This document shows positions 46,886 to 56,232 of a DNA stretch of 64,000 nucleotides, one piece after another. Under the pieces are notes generated by a model. It was not told the origin of the DNA, did no database searches, and worked only from the letters and a program-made list of their open reading frames with translations. Source of the DNA: Pseudomonas sp. ERMR1:02. Its GTDB lineage: Bacteria > Pseudomonadota > Gammaproteobacteria > Pseudomonadales > Pseudomonadaceae. Positions within the stretch are counted from its first letter, which is position 1. Each line of letters begins with the position of its first letter. The position numbers and the translations under genes were made by a program. The stretch spans positions 310,001 through 374,000 of the forward strand of contig NZ_NKJI01000002.1 of the NCBI RefSeq assembly GCF_002277815.1, given 5' to 3'.

Positions 46886-47895
46886 TTACAGGTCAGCCAG
46901 GGTCGACACCAGAATCGCCTTGATGGTGTGCATGCGGTTTTCCGCTTGCTCGAAGGCGATGCAGGCCGGCGACTCGAATACGTCATCGGTCACTTCGATG
47001 CCGTTTTTCAAGTGCGGGTACTGTTCGGCAATCTGTTTGCCGACCTTGGTGTCGCTGTTGTGGAACGCCGGCAGGCAGTGCATGAACTTGGTGCGCGGGT
47101 TGCCGGAGGCTTTCATCAATTCAGCGTTGACCTGGTAAGGCAGCAGTTGCTGGATGCGTTCGGCCCAGGCTTCGACCGGCTCGCCCATCGACACCCAAAC
47201 GTCGGTGTGGATGAAGTCCACGCCCTTGACTGCGGCTTTTGGGTCTTCGGTCAGGGTGATGCGGGCGCCGCTTTCCTCCGCGTATTTATTGCAGCGTTCC
47301 ACCAAATCATCGGCTGGCCAAAGGGCTTTCGGGGCGCAGATGCGCACGTCCATGCCGAGTTTGGCGCCGATCAGCAACAATGAGTTACCCATGTTGTTGC
47401 GGGCATCACCGAGGTAGGCGTAGCTGATATCGTGGAGCGGCTTGTCGGCGTGTTCACGCATGGTCAGCACGTCGGCGATCATTTGCGTCGGGTGATATTC
47501 ATCGGTCAGGCCGTTGAACACCGGCACGCCGGCGAACTTCGCCAGTTCTTCGACGATTTCCTGCTTGAAACCCCGGTATTCGATCGCGTCGTACATGCGC
47601 CCCAGCACGCGGGCGGTGTCCTTCATGCTTTCCTTGTGGCCGATCTGCGAAGAGTTCGGGTCAATGTAGGTGACGTTGGCCCCTGGTCATAAGCTGCGAC
47701 TTCGAATGCACAGCGGGTGCGGGTCGAGGTTTTTTCGAAGATCAGCGCGATGTTGTTGCCTTTGAGGTGCTGTTGCTCGGTGCCGGTGTATTTGGCGCGT
47801 TTGAGGTCGCGGGACAGGTCGAGCAGATAGCGCAATTCGCGAGCGGTGTGGTGTTCCAGGCTCAGCAGATTGCGGTTATGAATGTTGAACGCCAT
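46886..47895 (-). pseudogene. arcB: Catabolic ornithine carbamoyltransferase, frameshifted as read
   Basis: ArcB converts citrulline and phosphate to ornithine and carbamoyl phosphate. The carbamoyl phosphate motif [19 protein letters not shown] is seen near the N-terminus, and HCLPAFHN and [20 protein letters not shown] near the C-terminus. The frame is lost in the C run at 47680-47683 (G run on the coding strand), where the expected continuation is [20 protein letters not shown]. One extra G restores 336 residues, the normal size. The ATG at 47895 was chosen because GGAGATCC lies just before it. It lies 66 bases downstream of arcA. Confidence 0.93.
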
Positions 47896-47961
47896 TTTGG
47901 ATCTCCTAAGGTTTGGCCAGGCCGCGCATGCCATGGGGCAGCGCGGCCAAGGGGTCATGGG

Positions 47962-49218
47962 TTAGTAGTCGATCGGGTCGCGGATGATCGGGCAGGTCAT
48001 GCAGTGGCCGCCGCCGCGTCCGCGCCCGAGTTCGCCGGCGCTGATGGTGATGACCTCCACGCCGGCCTTGCGCAAAAGGGTGTTGGTGTAGGTGTTGCGG
48101 TCATATCCGATGACCACGCCGGGCTCCACAGCCACCACGTTGTTGCCGTCGTCCCACTGCTCGCGCTCGGCGGCGAAGGCGTTACCGCCGGTTTGCACGA
48201 CGCGCAGCTCTTTGAGGTTGAGGGCCTTGGCCACGACGTCGAGGAAGTGGCCTTCTTCGCGGCGGATATCGATGCCGCCTGTCTTGCTTTCATCCGGGCG
48301 CAGGGTGAAGCCGACGATCTGGTTCACCACTTCCGGGAAGATGGTCACCAGATCGCGGTCGCAGAAGCTGAACACGGTGTCCAGGTGCATCGCCGCGCGG
48401 GATTTCGGCAGGCCGGCGACGACAACTTTTTCCACGGCCTTGTGCTTGAACAGGTTGAGCGCCAGTTGACCGATTGCCTGACGGGACGAGCGTTCGCCCA
48501 TGCCGATCAAGACCACGCCGTTGCCGATCGGCATCACGTCACCGCCCTCAAGGGTGGAGCTGCCGTGTTCCTTGTCCGGATCGCCGTACCAGATCTCGAA
48601 TTCGGCATTGGTGAATTGCGGGTGGAATTTATAGATCGCGGTGGTCAGCAGGGTTTCCTGACGACGCGCCGGCCAGTACATCGGGTTGAGCGTCACGCCG
48701 CCGTAGATCCAGCAAGTGGTGTCGCGGGTGAATTGGGTGTTAGGCAGTGGCGGCAGAATAAAGCTGGAGTGGCCGAGGAAGTCGCGGAACATCTGGATGG
48801 TCTTGCCGCCGAAGCTGTCCGGCAGGTCATCGGCCGAGACGCCACCAATCAGAAACTCGGCGATCTTGCGGGGTTCGAGGCTGCGCAGCCACGAGCCCGT
48901 TTCATTGATCAGGCCCAGACCGACCGAATCGGCGGTGATCTTGCGCTCCAGAATCCAGTCCAGCGCTTCAGGGATGGCGACGATATCGGTCAGCAGATTG
49001 TGCATTTCAAGTACGTCGACACCGCGCTCACGCATTTTGGTGACGAAATCGAAATGGTCGCGCTTGGCCTGGGCCACCCACAACACATCATCGAACAGCA
49101 GTTCGTCGCAGTTGTTCGGGGTCAGCCGCTGGTGGGCCAGGCCGGGGGAGCAAACCATGACTTTGCGCAATTTGCCGGCTTCGGAATGGACGCCGTACTT
49201 AACTTTTTCCGTGGTCAT
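47962..49218 (-). CDS. arcA: Arginine deiminase
   Basis: ArcA hydrolyses arginine to citrulline and ammonia. The 418-residue protein shows the family's signatures: [20 protein letters not shown] near the middle, [14 protein letters not shown], and the catalytic-cysteine motif [14 protein letters not shown], with Cys at about residue 406. GGAGGATC precedes the ATG. It is the first enzyme gene downstream of arcD in the conserved arcDABC order, and is full length and uninterrupted. Expression is expected under anaerobiosis through the ANR box in front of arcD. Confidence 0.97.
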   Translation of the reverse strand: MTTEKVKYGVHSEAGKLRKVMVCSPGLAHQRLTPNNCDELLFDDVLWVAQAKRDHFDFVTKMRERGVDVLEMHNLLTDIVAIPEALDWILERKITADSVGLGLINETGSWLRSLEPRKIAEFLIGGVSADDLPDSFGGKTIQMFRDFLGHSSFILPPLPNTQFTRDTTCWIYGGVTLNPMYWPARRQETLLTTAIYKFHPQFTNAEFEIWYGDPDKEHGSSTLEGGDVMPIGNGVVLIGMGERSSRQAIGQLALNLFKHKAVEKVVVAGLPKSRAAMHLDTVFSFCDRDLVTIFPEVVNQIVGFTLRPDESKTGGIDIRREEGHFLDVVAKALNLKELRVVQTGGNAFAAEREQWDDGNNVVAVEPGVVIGYDRNTYTNTLLRKAGVEVITISAGELGRGRGGGHCMTCPIIRDPIDY

Positions 49219-49253
49219 TACAGTGATCCTCCAGATGACAAAATAATCAGGGG

Positions 49254-50681
49254 TTACAGGGTCAGGAAGCCCTCGTACAGACCGTAGGCCGCCACCAGGG
49301 CGCCGACGACTACTGCGGCGAAAATCAGCTTCTCGATGTTGGTGAAAACCGGTTGCTTGAGTTCAAATTTAGCCTTGGCGAACAGAATCGCGCCGGGGGC
49401 ATAGAGCAGGGCGGACAACAGCAGGTATTTGACCCCGCCGGCATAGATCAACCAGATTGCGTAAATCAGTGCGATAGCGCCGATAATCAGGTCTTTCTGG
49501 CGTTCGGCGGCGGCGTTTTCATAACTTTCGCCGCGCACCGCCAGCAGAAACGCATAGGCCGCCGACCACAGGTACGGCACCAGAATCATCGAGGTGGCGA
49601 GGTAGATCAGCGACAGGTAAGTACTGGCCGAAAACAGCGTGATGATCAGGAACAGCTGCACCATGGCGTTGGTCAGCCATAGCGCATTGACCGGCACATT
49701 GTTGGCGTTTTCCTTGCGCAGGAACGCCGGCATGGTGTGGTCCCTGGCGGCGGCGAACATGATCTCCGCACATAGCAGCACCCACGACAGCAGTGCCCCC
49801 AGCAGCGAGATGACCAGCCCGACGCTGATCAACAAAGCGCCCCAATCACCGACTACGTGCTTGAGTACGGCTGCCATCGACGGGTTCTGCAATTTCGCCA
49901 GTTCCGGCTGGGTCATGATGCCCAGCGACAGCACGTTCACCAGTACCAGAATCAGCAGCACGCTGATAAAACCAATTACGGTGGCTTTACCGACATCGCT
50001 GCGTTTTTCCGCACGCGCCGAGAAAATGCTCGCGCCTTCGATACCGATGAACACCCACACGGTGACCAGCATCATTTTGCGCACCTGGTTCATCACACTG
50101 CCCAGGTCCGGGTTTTTCAAGCCCCAGATGTCAGCCGTGAAAATGTCCAGTTTGAAGGCGAAAATCGCAATCAGCACAAACAGCAGCAGCGGTACGATTT
50201 TGGCGACCGTGGTGACCAGGTTGATGAACGCCGCTTCCTTGATTCCCCGCAGTACGAGGAAGTGCACGGCCCACAGCAACACCGACGCACCAATTACCGC
50301 GGCGAGGGTGTTGCCTTGACCAAAAATCGGGAAGAAGTAGCCCAAGGTACTGAACAACAGTACGAAATACCCCACGTTGCCCAGCCAGGCACTGATCCAG
50401 TATCCCCAAGCGGAAGAGAAACCCATGTAGTCGCCGAAACCGGCCTTGGCGTAGGCGTAAACACCGCCGTCCAGATCAGGCTTGCGGTTGGCCAGGGTCT
50501 GGAAGACGAAGGCCAGGGTCAGCATCCCAACGGCGGTAATCGCCCAGCCGATCAACACGGCGCCGACATCAGCACTGGCAGCCATGTTTTGCGGCAAGGA
50601 AAAGATCCCGCCACCGATCATTGAGCCGACAACCAATGCAACGAGTGCACCCAGTCGCAACTTTCCGGGGGATTCAGACAT
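49254..50681 (-). CDS. arcD: Arginine/ornithine antiporter
   Basis: ArcD exchanges external arginine for internal ornithine in the inner membrane. The 475-residue protein belongs to the APC superfamily, with twelve predicted helices and the opening signature [20 protein letters not shown]. Other family stretches are [22 protein letters not shown] (abbreviated here) and [26 protein letters not shown] lies just before the ATG. It is the first gene of the arcDABC operon, with an ANR-like box 62-75 bases upstream. It is closely similar to the diverging gene at 51117. Confidence 0.95.
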   Translation of the reverse strand: MSESPGKLRLGALVALVVGSMIGGGIFSLPQNMAASADVGAVLIGWAITAVGMLTLAFVFQTLANRKPDLDGGVYAYAKAGFGDYMGFSSAWGYWISAWLGNVGYFVLLFSTLGYFFPIFGQGNTLAAVIGASVLLWAVHFLVLRGIKEAAFINLVTTVAKIVPLLLFVLIAIFAFKLDIFTADIWGLKNPDLGSVMNQVRKMMLVTVWVFIGIEGASIFSARAEKRSDVGKATVIGFISVLLILVLVNVLSLGIMTQPELAKLQNPSMAAVLKHVVGDWGALLISVGLVISLLGALLSWVLLCAEIMFAAARDHTMPAFLRKENANNVPVNALWLTNAMVQLFLIITLFSASTYLSLIYLATSMILVPYLWSAAYAFLLAVRGESYENAAAERQKDLIIGAIALIYAIWLIYAGGVKYLLLSALLYAPGAILFAKAKFELKQPVFTNIEKLIFAAVVVGALVAAYGLYEGFLTL

Positions 50682-50742
50682 GGTATGGCTCCATAGTGGG
50701 AGAAGAGTGAAAGCAGGTTAGTTTGGTTTGCTGTTCAATCAA

Positions 50743-50756
50743 CTGACTTGGATCAA
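50743..50756 (-). promoter_or_regulatory. ANR/FNR-type box upstream of arcD
   Basis: The plus-strand sequence is CTGACTTGGATCAA (TTGATCCAAGTCAG on the coding side), which matches the ANR consensus TTGAT-N4-ATCAA in nine of ten fixed positions if G is allowed in GTCA. It lies 62-75 bases before the arcD ATG. ANR activation of arcDABC under low oxygen is well known in Pseudomonas. Confidence 0.75.
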
Positions 50757-51116
50757 CGGCGGGTGGCATCCGATTATTAATAAGCGACCTAACACTGCTC
50801 TGGTCAACAAAATTCATAGTCGTAAAGCCCTTTCTAGAGGCCTTGGTCAGGCAGGAGGAAACTATGTGGATCCATTGAAGTCTAGACGCTAGTTCATTTT
50901 TACGCGTTGTAAAGAACTTGATTCTGGCTTTTAAAAGAACTCTCAGGTCACAGACGAAACGGCGATTTGCGACAGGTATTTATAGACTGATTGGATATAA
51001 ACGATGTTCCCGGGTGGCGTTAGTTGATAAACGTAATTACCCTTCATTCATTCAGTTAAATCGATCTATGTGACGCTCTCACGACAGGGGTCGCAGCAGC
51101 CAAGGGAGGCGCAGTA

Positions 51117-52544
51117 ATGTCGCAACCGACGCAAAAGCTCCAATTGAGCGCGCTGATTGCCCTGGTGGTGGGGTCGATGATTGGCGGCGGGATTTTTTCC
51201 TTGCCTCAGAACATGGCAGAACGCGCCGATGCCGGTGCGGTGCTGATCGGTTGGGCAATCACAGCCGTGGGCATGCTGACCCTGGCCTTCGTGTTCCAGA
51301 CACTCGCCAATCGCAAGCCGGAACTCAATTCCGGTGTGTACGCCTACGCCAAGGCCGGGTTTGGCGACTACATGGGTTTCTCATCCGCTTGGGGCTACTG
51401 GATCAGCGCCTGGCTGGGCAATGTCGGTTACTTCGTTTTGCTGTTCAGTACCCTCGGTTACTTCTTTCCGGTATTCGGTCACGGCAACACGCCAATTGCC
51501 ATTGGTTGCGCCTCGGTCCTGCTGTGGGCGGTGCATTTTCTGGTGATGCGCGGGATCAAGGAGGCGGCATTCATCAATCAACTGACTACCGTCGCCAAGA
51601 TCGTGCCGCTGATCATGTTCATTGTCATTGCTGCCGTGGCCTTCAAGGCCGACATCTTTACCCGCGATATATGGGGGCGCAGCAACCCGAACTTCGGCAG
51701 CGTGATGGATCAGGTACGCAACATGATGTTGGTCACCGTGTTCGTGTTCATCGGTATCGAAGGTGCCAGCGTCTATTCGGCACGGGCGCAGAAACGCTCG
51801 GACGTCGGCCGGGCAACGGTGATCGGTTTTCTCGGCGTGCTGGTACTGCTGGTGATGGTGAACGTGTTGTCGCTCGGAATCATGAGTCAGCCTGAATTGG
51901 CCGGCTTGCAGAACCCGTCGCTGGCAGCGGTGCTGGAACACGTCGTTGGCCCGTGGGGAGCATTGCTGATCAGCATCGGCCTGGCGATTTCGCTGCTCGG
52001 CGCCTTGCTGTCCTGGGCGCTTCTGTGCGCCGAGATCCTCTTCGCCACCGCCAAAGACAAGACCATGCCGGCCTTCCTGACCAGGGAAAACGCCAACCAT
52101 GTGCCGGTCAATGCGCTATGGCTGACCAACGTCATGATCCAGTGTTTCTTGCTGATCACGCTGTTTTCCGCCAGTACTTACACCAGCCTGATCTATCTCG
52201 CGTCTTCGATGATTCTGGTCCCCTACCTGTGGTCGGCAGCCTATGCGGTGCTATTGAGCGGGCGCGGTGAAACCTATGAAAACGCATCAGCGGAGCGCAC
52301 CAAGGATTTGCTGATTGGCGGCATCGCACTGGGTTATGCGACATGGCTGTTGTATGCCGGCGGGGTGAAATATCTACTGCTCTCGGCGCTGCTGTATGCG
52401 CCCGGCGTGCTGCTGTTCGCCAAGGCCAAGCATGAGCAAGGCGCACCGTTGTTCACGATGATCGAGAAGGGGATTTTTATCTGCGTCCTCAGCGGTGCAG
52501 GGCTGGCCGCCTATGGTTTGTACAGTGGCTTTCTGACGTTGTGA
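51117..52544 (+). CDS. Second arginine/ornithine antiporter-like protein
   Basis: The 475-residue protein is a near-paralogue of the arcD product across the full length, with the same opening ([20 protein letters not shown]) and end (YGLYSGFLTL). It diverges from arcD over a 435-base gap. GGGAGG lies just before the ATG. No clear ANR box is seen close to this gene, so the two copies may be differently regulated. It probably exchanges arginine with ornithine or another basic amino acid or amine. The gap also holds a four-codon frame at 50864-50878. Confidence 0.9.
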   Translation: MSQPTQKLQLSALIALVVGSMIGGGIFSLPQNMAERADAGAVLIGWAITAVGMLTLAFVFQTLANRKPELNSGVYAYAKAGFGDYMGFSSAWGYWISAWLGNVGYFVLLFSTLGYFFPVFGHGNTPIAIGCASVLLWAVHFLVMRGIKEAAFINQLTTVAKIVPLIMFIVIAAVAFKADIFTRDIWGRSNPNFGSVMDQVRNMMLVTVFVFIGIEGASVYSARAQKRSDVGRATVIGFLGVLVLLVMVNVLSLGIMSQPELAGLQNPSLAAVLEHVVGPWGALLISIGLAISLLGALLSWALLCAEILFATAKDKTMPAFLTRENANHVPVNALWLTNVMIQCFLLITLFSASTYTSLIYLASSMILVPYLWSAAYAVLLSGRGETYENASAERTKDLLIGGIALGYATWLLYAGGVKYLLLSALLYAPGVLLFAKAKHEQGAPLFTMIEKGIFICVLSGAGLAAYGLYSGFLTL

Positions 52545-52585
52545 GAGGGTCGCTGGCCGGGCATTTTCGCGAAATCAAACCTGCA

Positions 52586-54298
52586 TCAGATTTCCTCATC
52601 TTCCGCGCCGGGATAAAAACCGTGCAGCAGTTGATAGCGGTCACTGCGGATCTGATCGGCCCGGTCCTGCACCTGCTGTTCGGGAAAACCGAGCAGGATC
52701 AGTGCATGCGAGGCGAGCATCAGGCTCGATTCCATCAGTTCGGGCACTACCTCGCTCGCACCGGCTGCTTTCAACTCAGGCCCCCGACTGTCATCACGAG
52801 TGCGCACCAGTATCGGCACGCTCGCGTTGATCCGGCGTGCCGCCTGCAGGATCAGCAGGGCGGTGTCTGTCTTGTCAACGGCGATGACCAGCAGGCTGGC
52901 ACGCTCCAGCCCGACTGCGGTCAACAGGTCACCGCGCTGTGAATCACCATAGTGCACGGTGTTTTCAGCGGCCGCTGCTTCCTGGACCCTTACCGGGTCG
53001 CTGTCCAGAGCGACATACGGCTGCTGGGCGTTGTGCAGGAATCGCCCGATGGATTGGCCGACGCGACCGTAACCACAAATCACTACGTGACGCTGCACCA
53101 GTGCGTTGAGCGCACTGATTTCCTCGAGTCTTGATTCTTCGTTGGGCTTGCGGTGCAAGCGTGCAGCGATGCGAGGCGCCACGCGCAGCAGCGACGGCGT
53201 GACCAGCATCGAGCAGAAGGTCGCGGCGAGCAGCAGTCCGCCAAGTTTGGTGGGCATCAGATTGTTCTGCTGCATCTGTGTCATCAATGCAAAGCAGAAC
53301 TCGCCGCCCTGGGCCAGCGCAAGACCGCTGCGCCAGGCCGTTTCCCTGTCGCTGCCACGCAACTTGACCAGCAGCGCGACCACGCTGCCCTTGATCAGCA
53401 ACAGCCCCAGGGTCAACCCGAGAATCAGCAGGCCGTGGCTGGCAAACAAGCGCAAGTCGATCAACATGCCGATGCTGACGAAAAACACCCCAAGCAGGAT
53501 GTCGCGAAACGGGCGAATGTCGGCCTCGATCTGATGCCGGTAATGGCTTTCCCCCAACAGCATGCCGGCGAGAAAGGCGCCAAGGGCGGGGGAGAGTCCA
53601 ATCAAGTGCGTCAAACCGGCGGTCAGCAGCACGATCACCAGTGCCAGCAGTACGAACAGCTCGGCGGATCGCGACGAGGCCACCTCATGAAACAGGTGTG
53701 GCAACACCCATCGACTGACCAGGGACAGCCCGACGAACAACACCATGGTTTTGCCCAGCGTCACGGGAAGTGCCCAATACCAGGCCTGATCGCTGGTGCC
53801 GGCGAACACCGGGACAAGGGTCAGTAACAACACCGCCACCACGTCCTGGAACAGCAACACACCGATAGCATTCTGGCCGTGGCTGCTGAAAATCTCGCCG
53901 AGGCTGCCCAGTTCTTTGCTGACGATGGCTGTGGAGGAAAGGGCCAGACCGCCACCGAGCAAAAACGCCGCAGCAGTTGGCACACCTGCCAGCATCAGCA
54001 AGGCGCCCAGCACTCCCCCCGATACCAATACTTGAAGGGTGCCCAACCCAAACACCACACGACGCAGCGCGATCATTTTCGACAGCGAAAACTCCAGCCC
54101 CAGGGAAAAAAGCAAAAACACCACGCCAAGCTCGGCGATCAATGGCAATGCGTCGCTATCGTTCACCCAGTCGAATGCCGTCGGCCCGACAATCAGCCCC
54201 ACGCACAGGTAGCCCAGCACCGGCGGCAAGCGCAGGCGATGGAACAGGGCAATGACGACCAGGGAGGAGGTGAAGATGATCAACAGGCTGGCGAACAT
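52586..54298 (-). CDS. CPA2-family K+/H+ antiporter (KefB-like)
   Basis: The 570-residue inner membrane protein has about twelve helices of the Na+/H+ exchanger fold, including PPVLGYLCVGLIVGPTAFDW, GVVFLLFSLGLEFS and LSPALGAFLAGMLLGES. A cytoplasmic TrkA-N (RCK) domain follows from about residue 405 (HVVICGYGRVGQSIGRFLHN, then ALDSDPVRVQEA). It matches KefB/KefC/YbaL-type potassium efflux proteins. AAGGAG lies 5 bases before ATG 54298; the frame extends to 54304. It is convergent with the second arcD gene. Glutathione gating is not established. Confidence 0.9.
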   Translation of the reverse strand: MFASLLIIFTSSLVVIALFHRLRLPPVLGYLCVGLIVGPTAFDWVNDSDALPLIAELGVVFLLFSLGLEFSLSKMIALRRVVFGLGTLQVLVSGGVLGALLMLAGVPTAAAFLLGGGLALSSTAIVSKELGSLGEIFSSHGQNAIGVLLFQDVVAVLLLTLVPVFAGTSDQAWYWALPVTLGKTMVLFVGLSLVSRWVLPHLFHEVASSRSAELFVLLALVIVLLTAGLTHLIGLSPALGAFLAGMLLGESHYRHQIEADIRPFRDILLGVFFVSIGMLIDLRLFASHGLLILGLTLGLLLIKGSVVALLVKLRGSDRETAWRSGLALAQGGEFCFALMTQMQQNNLMPTKLGGLLLAATFCSMLVTPSLLRVAPRIAARLHRKPNEESRLEEISALNALVQRHVVICGYGRVGQSIGRFLHNAQQPYVALDSDPVRVQEAAAAENTVHYGDSQRGDLLTAVGLERASLLVIAVDKTDTALLILQAARRINASVPILVRTRDDSRGPELKAAGASEVVPELMESSLMLASHALILLGFPEQQVQDRADQIRSDRYQLLHGFYPGAEDEEI

Positions 54299-54391
54299 GG
54301 GCACTCCTTGGCGGTTCTGGTGTGCGGCTGAGCAATTGTAGTTCGTACCGACGCGCTCACTTGATCGGGAACGCCAGGAAAATTTCTTTCC

Positions 54392-54509
54392 GTAGCAGCT
54401 GTCGAGCAGCGCGAGGCTGTGTCAGCGATGATCCTGAACGATCCAGATGTCAGGTGTTGCGACGGCTTCGCCCTCGGACGCTGCCTCGCGTTGCTCGACA
54501 GCTGCTACA
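54392..54509. repeat. Inverted repeat of the GTAGCAGCTGTCGAGC family
   Basis: GTAGCAGCTGTCGAGCAGCG and its complement CGTTGCTCGACAGCTGCTAC form an imperfect inverted pair around a 70-base spacer. It fills the 344-base gap between the antiporter and the next gene together with bases that show no other structure. It differs from the GTAGGAGC REPs. Confidence 0.85.
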
Positions 54510-54642
54510 AGGGGATGTGTGTACGCTCGCATTTACTCAACTAGTGGATTAACCGATCGATGTGGCGGCAAAACGGTTTGAATCTACACTCAGGTGGGGT
54601 TTGAAAAATACCTTCAGAGTCGAATCTGCAAAGGTTGGCCGC

Positions 54643-55304
54643 ATGCAAACAAACGGAAAAGAAAAGTCGGCGCGGGTGCTCGACCCGGTCGATCGGGTTA
54701 CTGAGGTGATTTCGGCCTGCTGATGGCCATGACCTTCACCGGCACGATCAGCGTGGCAACCGCCGACCAGGCGGCCGAGCGGACAATGATGATCGCCGCG
54801 CTCGGCTGTAACCTGGCCTGGGGACTTGCCGATGCGGTGATGTATCTGCTGCGAACCCTGATTGAACGCACGCGCAACCGCACATTGTTTGCCGGCTTGT
54901 GCGCGGGGACCGATGCGGCCACCGGCCAGGCTCTGGTTGCCGATGCGCTGCCGCCGCGAATTGCCGCGGCAGCCGGACCCGAAGGCCTGGAAGCGTTGCG
55001 CCAGCGCCTGATTGCATCGCCGGCCATGCCAACGCATCCGTTTCTGGGCCTGGATGATTTCAAGGGCGCATTCGGCGTTTTCCTGCTGGTCGTAGTCTCG
55101 ACATTTCCGCTGGTGGTGCCGTTCCTGTTGCTCGACCAGACAATGCTTGCCGTGCGCCTGTCCAACCTGATCGGGCTCGTGGTGCTGTTCGTGGCCGGCT
55201 GGATGCTCGCGCGATACGCCGGTGCAAAACCGTGGCAGGGCGCAGTTGCGCTGGCAGTCACCGGTGCACTACTGATCCTCGCGATCATAGCGCTCGGCGG
55301 ATGA
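54643..55304 (+). pseudogene. VIT-like integral membrane protein, frameshifted as read
   Basis: The N-terminus (MQTNGKEKSARVLDPVDRVT) is followed by a hydrophobic region that reads EVIFGLLMAMTFTGTISVAT once one T is added to the TTT at 54710-54712. Without it, the frame stops after ISAC. The rest (IAALGCNLAWGLADAVMYLL, then two helix pairs at the C-terminus) gives a 220-residue protein of about five helices resembling VIT1/CCC1-type transporters. The substrate is not known. It lies 58 bases before the polyphosphate kinase gene in an apparent operon. Confidence 0.75.
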
Positions 55305-55362
55305 ACACCGCTGCAGATTCAATCCATCGATAGTCAGCCATTTGAATGGGTGAGGTGAGGTC

Positions 55363-56226
55363 ATGGCAAAAGACAAGAAAAAGGGTTCACGCAAAGAAGA
55401 CTCCGCTGAAAAAACCAAACTGACGAACAAGGACTACCTCGCCGAGCTGCGCCGATTGCATGTCGAATTGGTCAAGCTGCAGGAATGGGTGAAGGAAAAG
55501 GGCATCAAGATCTGCGTTGTATTCGAGGGCCGTGACGGTGCCGGCAAGGGTGGGACGATCAAGGCGCTGACAGAGCGGGTAAGCCCGCGAGTCTTTCGCG
55601 TGGTGGCATTGCCCGCGCCGACCGATCGCGAGAAGAGCCAGATGTACATGCAGCGCTACCTGCCACATCTCCCCGCGGCCGGTGAAGTGGTGATATTCGA
55701 TCGCAGTTGGTACAACCGCGCGGGTGTCGAGCGCGTAATGGGCTTTTGTACCGAAGAGCAGGCGGACAAGTTTCTCAAGTCGGTTCCCCTGCTGGAGCGG
55801 GCGATAGTCGAGTCAGGCGTTATCCTGCTCAAGTATTGGCTGGACGTCAGTCAGGAGGAGCAGACTCGCCGACTCGAAGACCGCATCGAAGACGGGCGCA
55901 AAATCTGGAAACTGTCGCCCATGGACCTCAAGTCGTACGGCCGCTGGTACGACTATTCGCGAGCGCGTGACGAGATGTTCAAGGCGACCGATACCGAATA
56001 CGGACCGTGGCTGGTGACGAACTCGAACGACAAGCGACGGGCTCGCCTCAACATCATCACTGACCTGCTCAGTCGCATCCCCTACAAGAACGTTCCTCGC
56101 GAAAAAGTGACGTTGCCCAAGCGGCAGAAACCAGGCGGCTATCGTGAGCCCGATTATCCGTTCAGGCATATCCCTGAAAATTCTGACGGTGCATTCAAGC
56201 GTCTGCGCGTTACCCCGGAGGGCTGA
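55363..56226 (+). CDS. ppk2: Polyphosphate kinase 2
   Basis: The 287-residue cytoplasmic enzyme transfers phosphate between polyphosphate and nucleotides. Visible motifs are the Walker A EGRDGAGKGGTIKAL, the Walker B-like FDRSWYNRAGVERVMGFC, and the lid region LEDRIEDGRKIWKLSPMD. Length and motif set fit class I PPK2 (ADP/GDP phosphorylation). A Lys-rich N-terminal extension (KDKKKGSRKEDS) may bind the polyanion. GAGGTGAGG precedes the ATG. It lies 6 bases before the SulP gene, so they are co-transcribed. Confidence 0.95.
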   Translation: MAKDKKKGSRKEDSAEKTKLTNKDYLAELRRLHVELVKLQEWVKEKGIKICVVFEGRDGAGKGGTIKALTERVSPRVFRVVALPAPTDREKSQMYMQRYLPHLPAAGEVVIFDRSWYNRAGVERVMGFCTEEQADKFLKSVPLLERAIVESGVILLKYWLDVSQEEQTRRLEDRIEDGRKIWKLSPMDLKSYGRWYDYSRARDEMFKATDTEYGPWLVTNSNDKRRARLNIITDLLSRIPYKNVPREKVTLPKRQKPGGYREPDYPFRHIPENSDGAFKRLRVTPEG

Positions 56227-56232
56227 AGTCCC

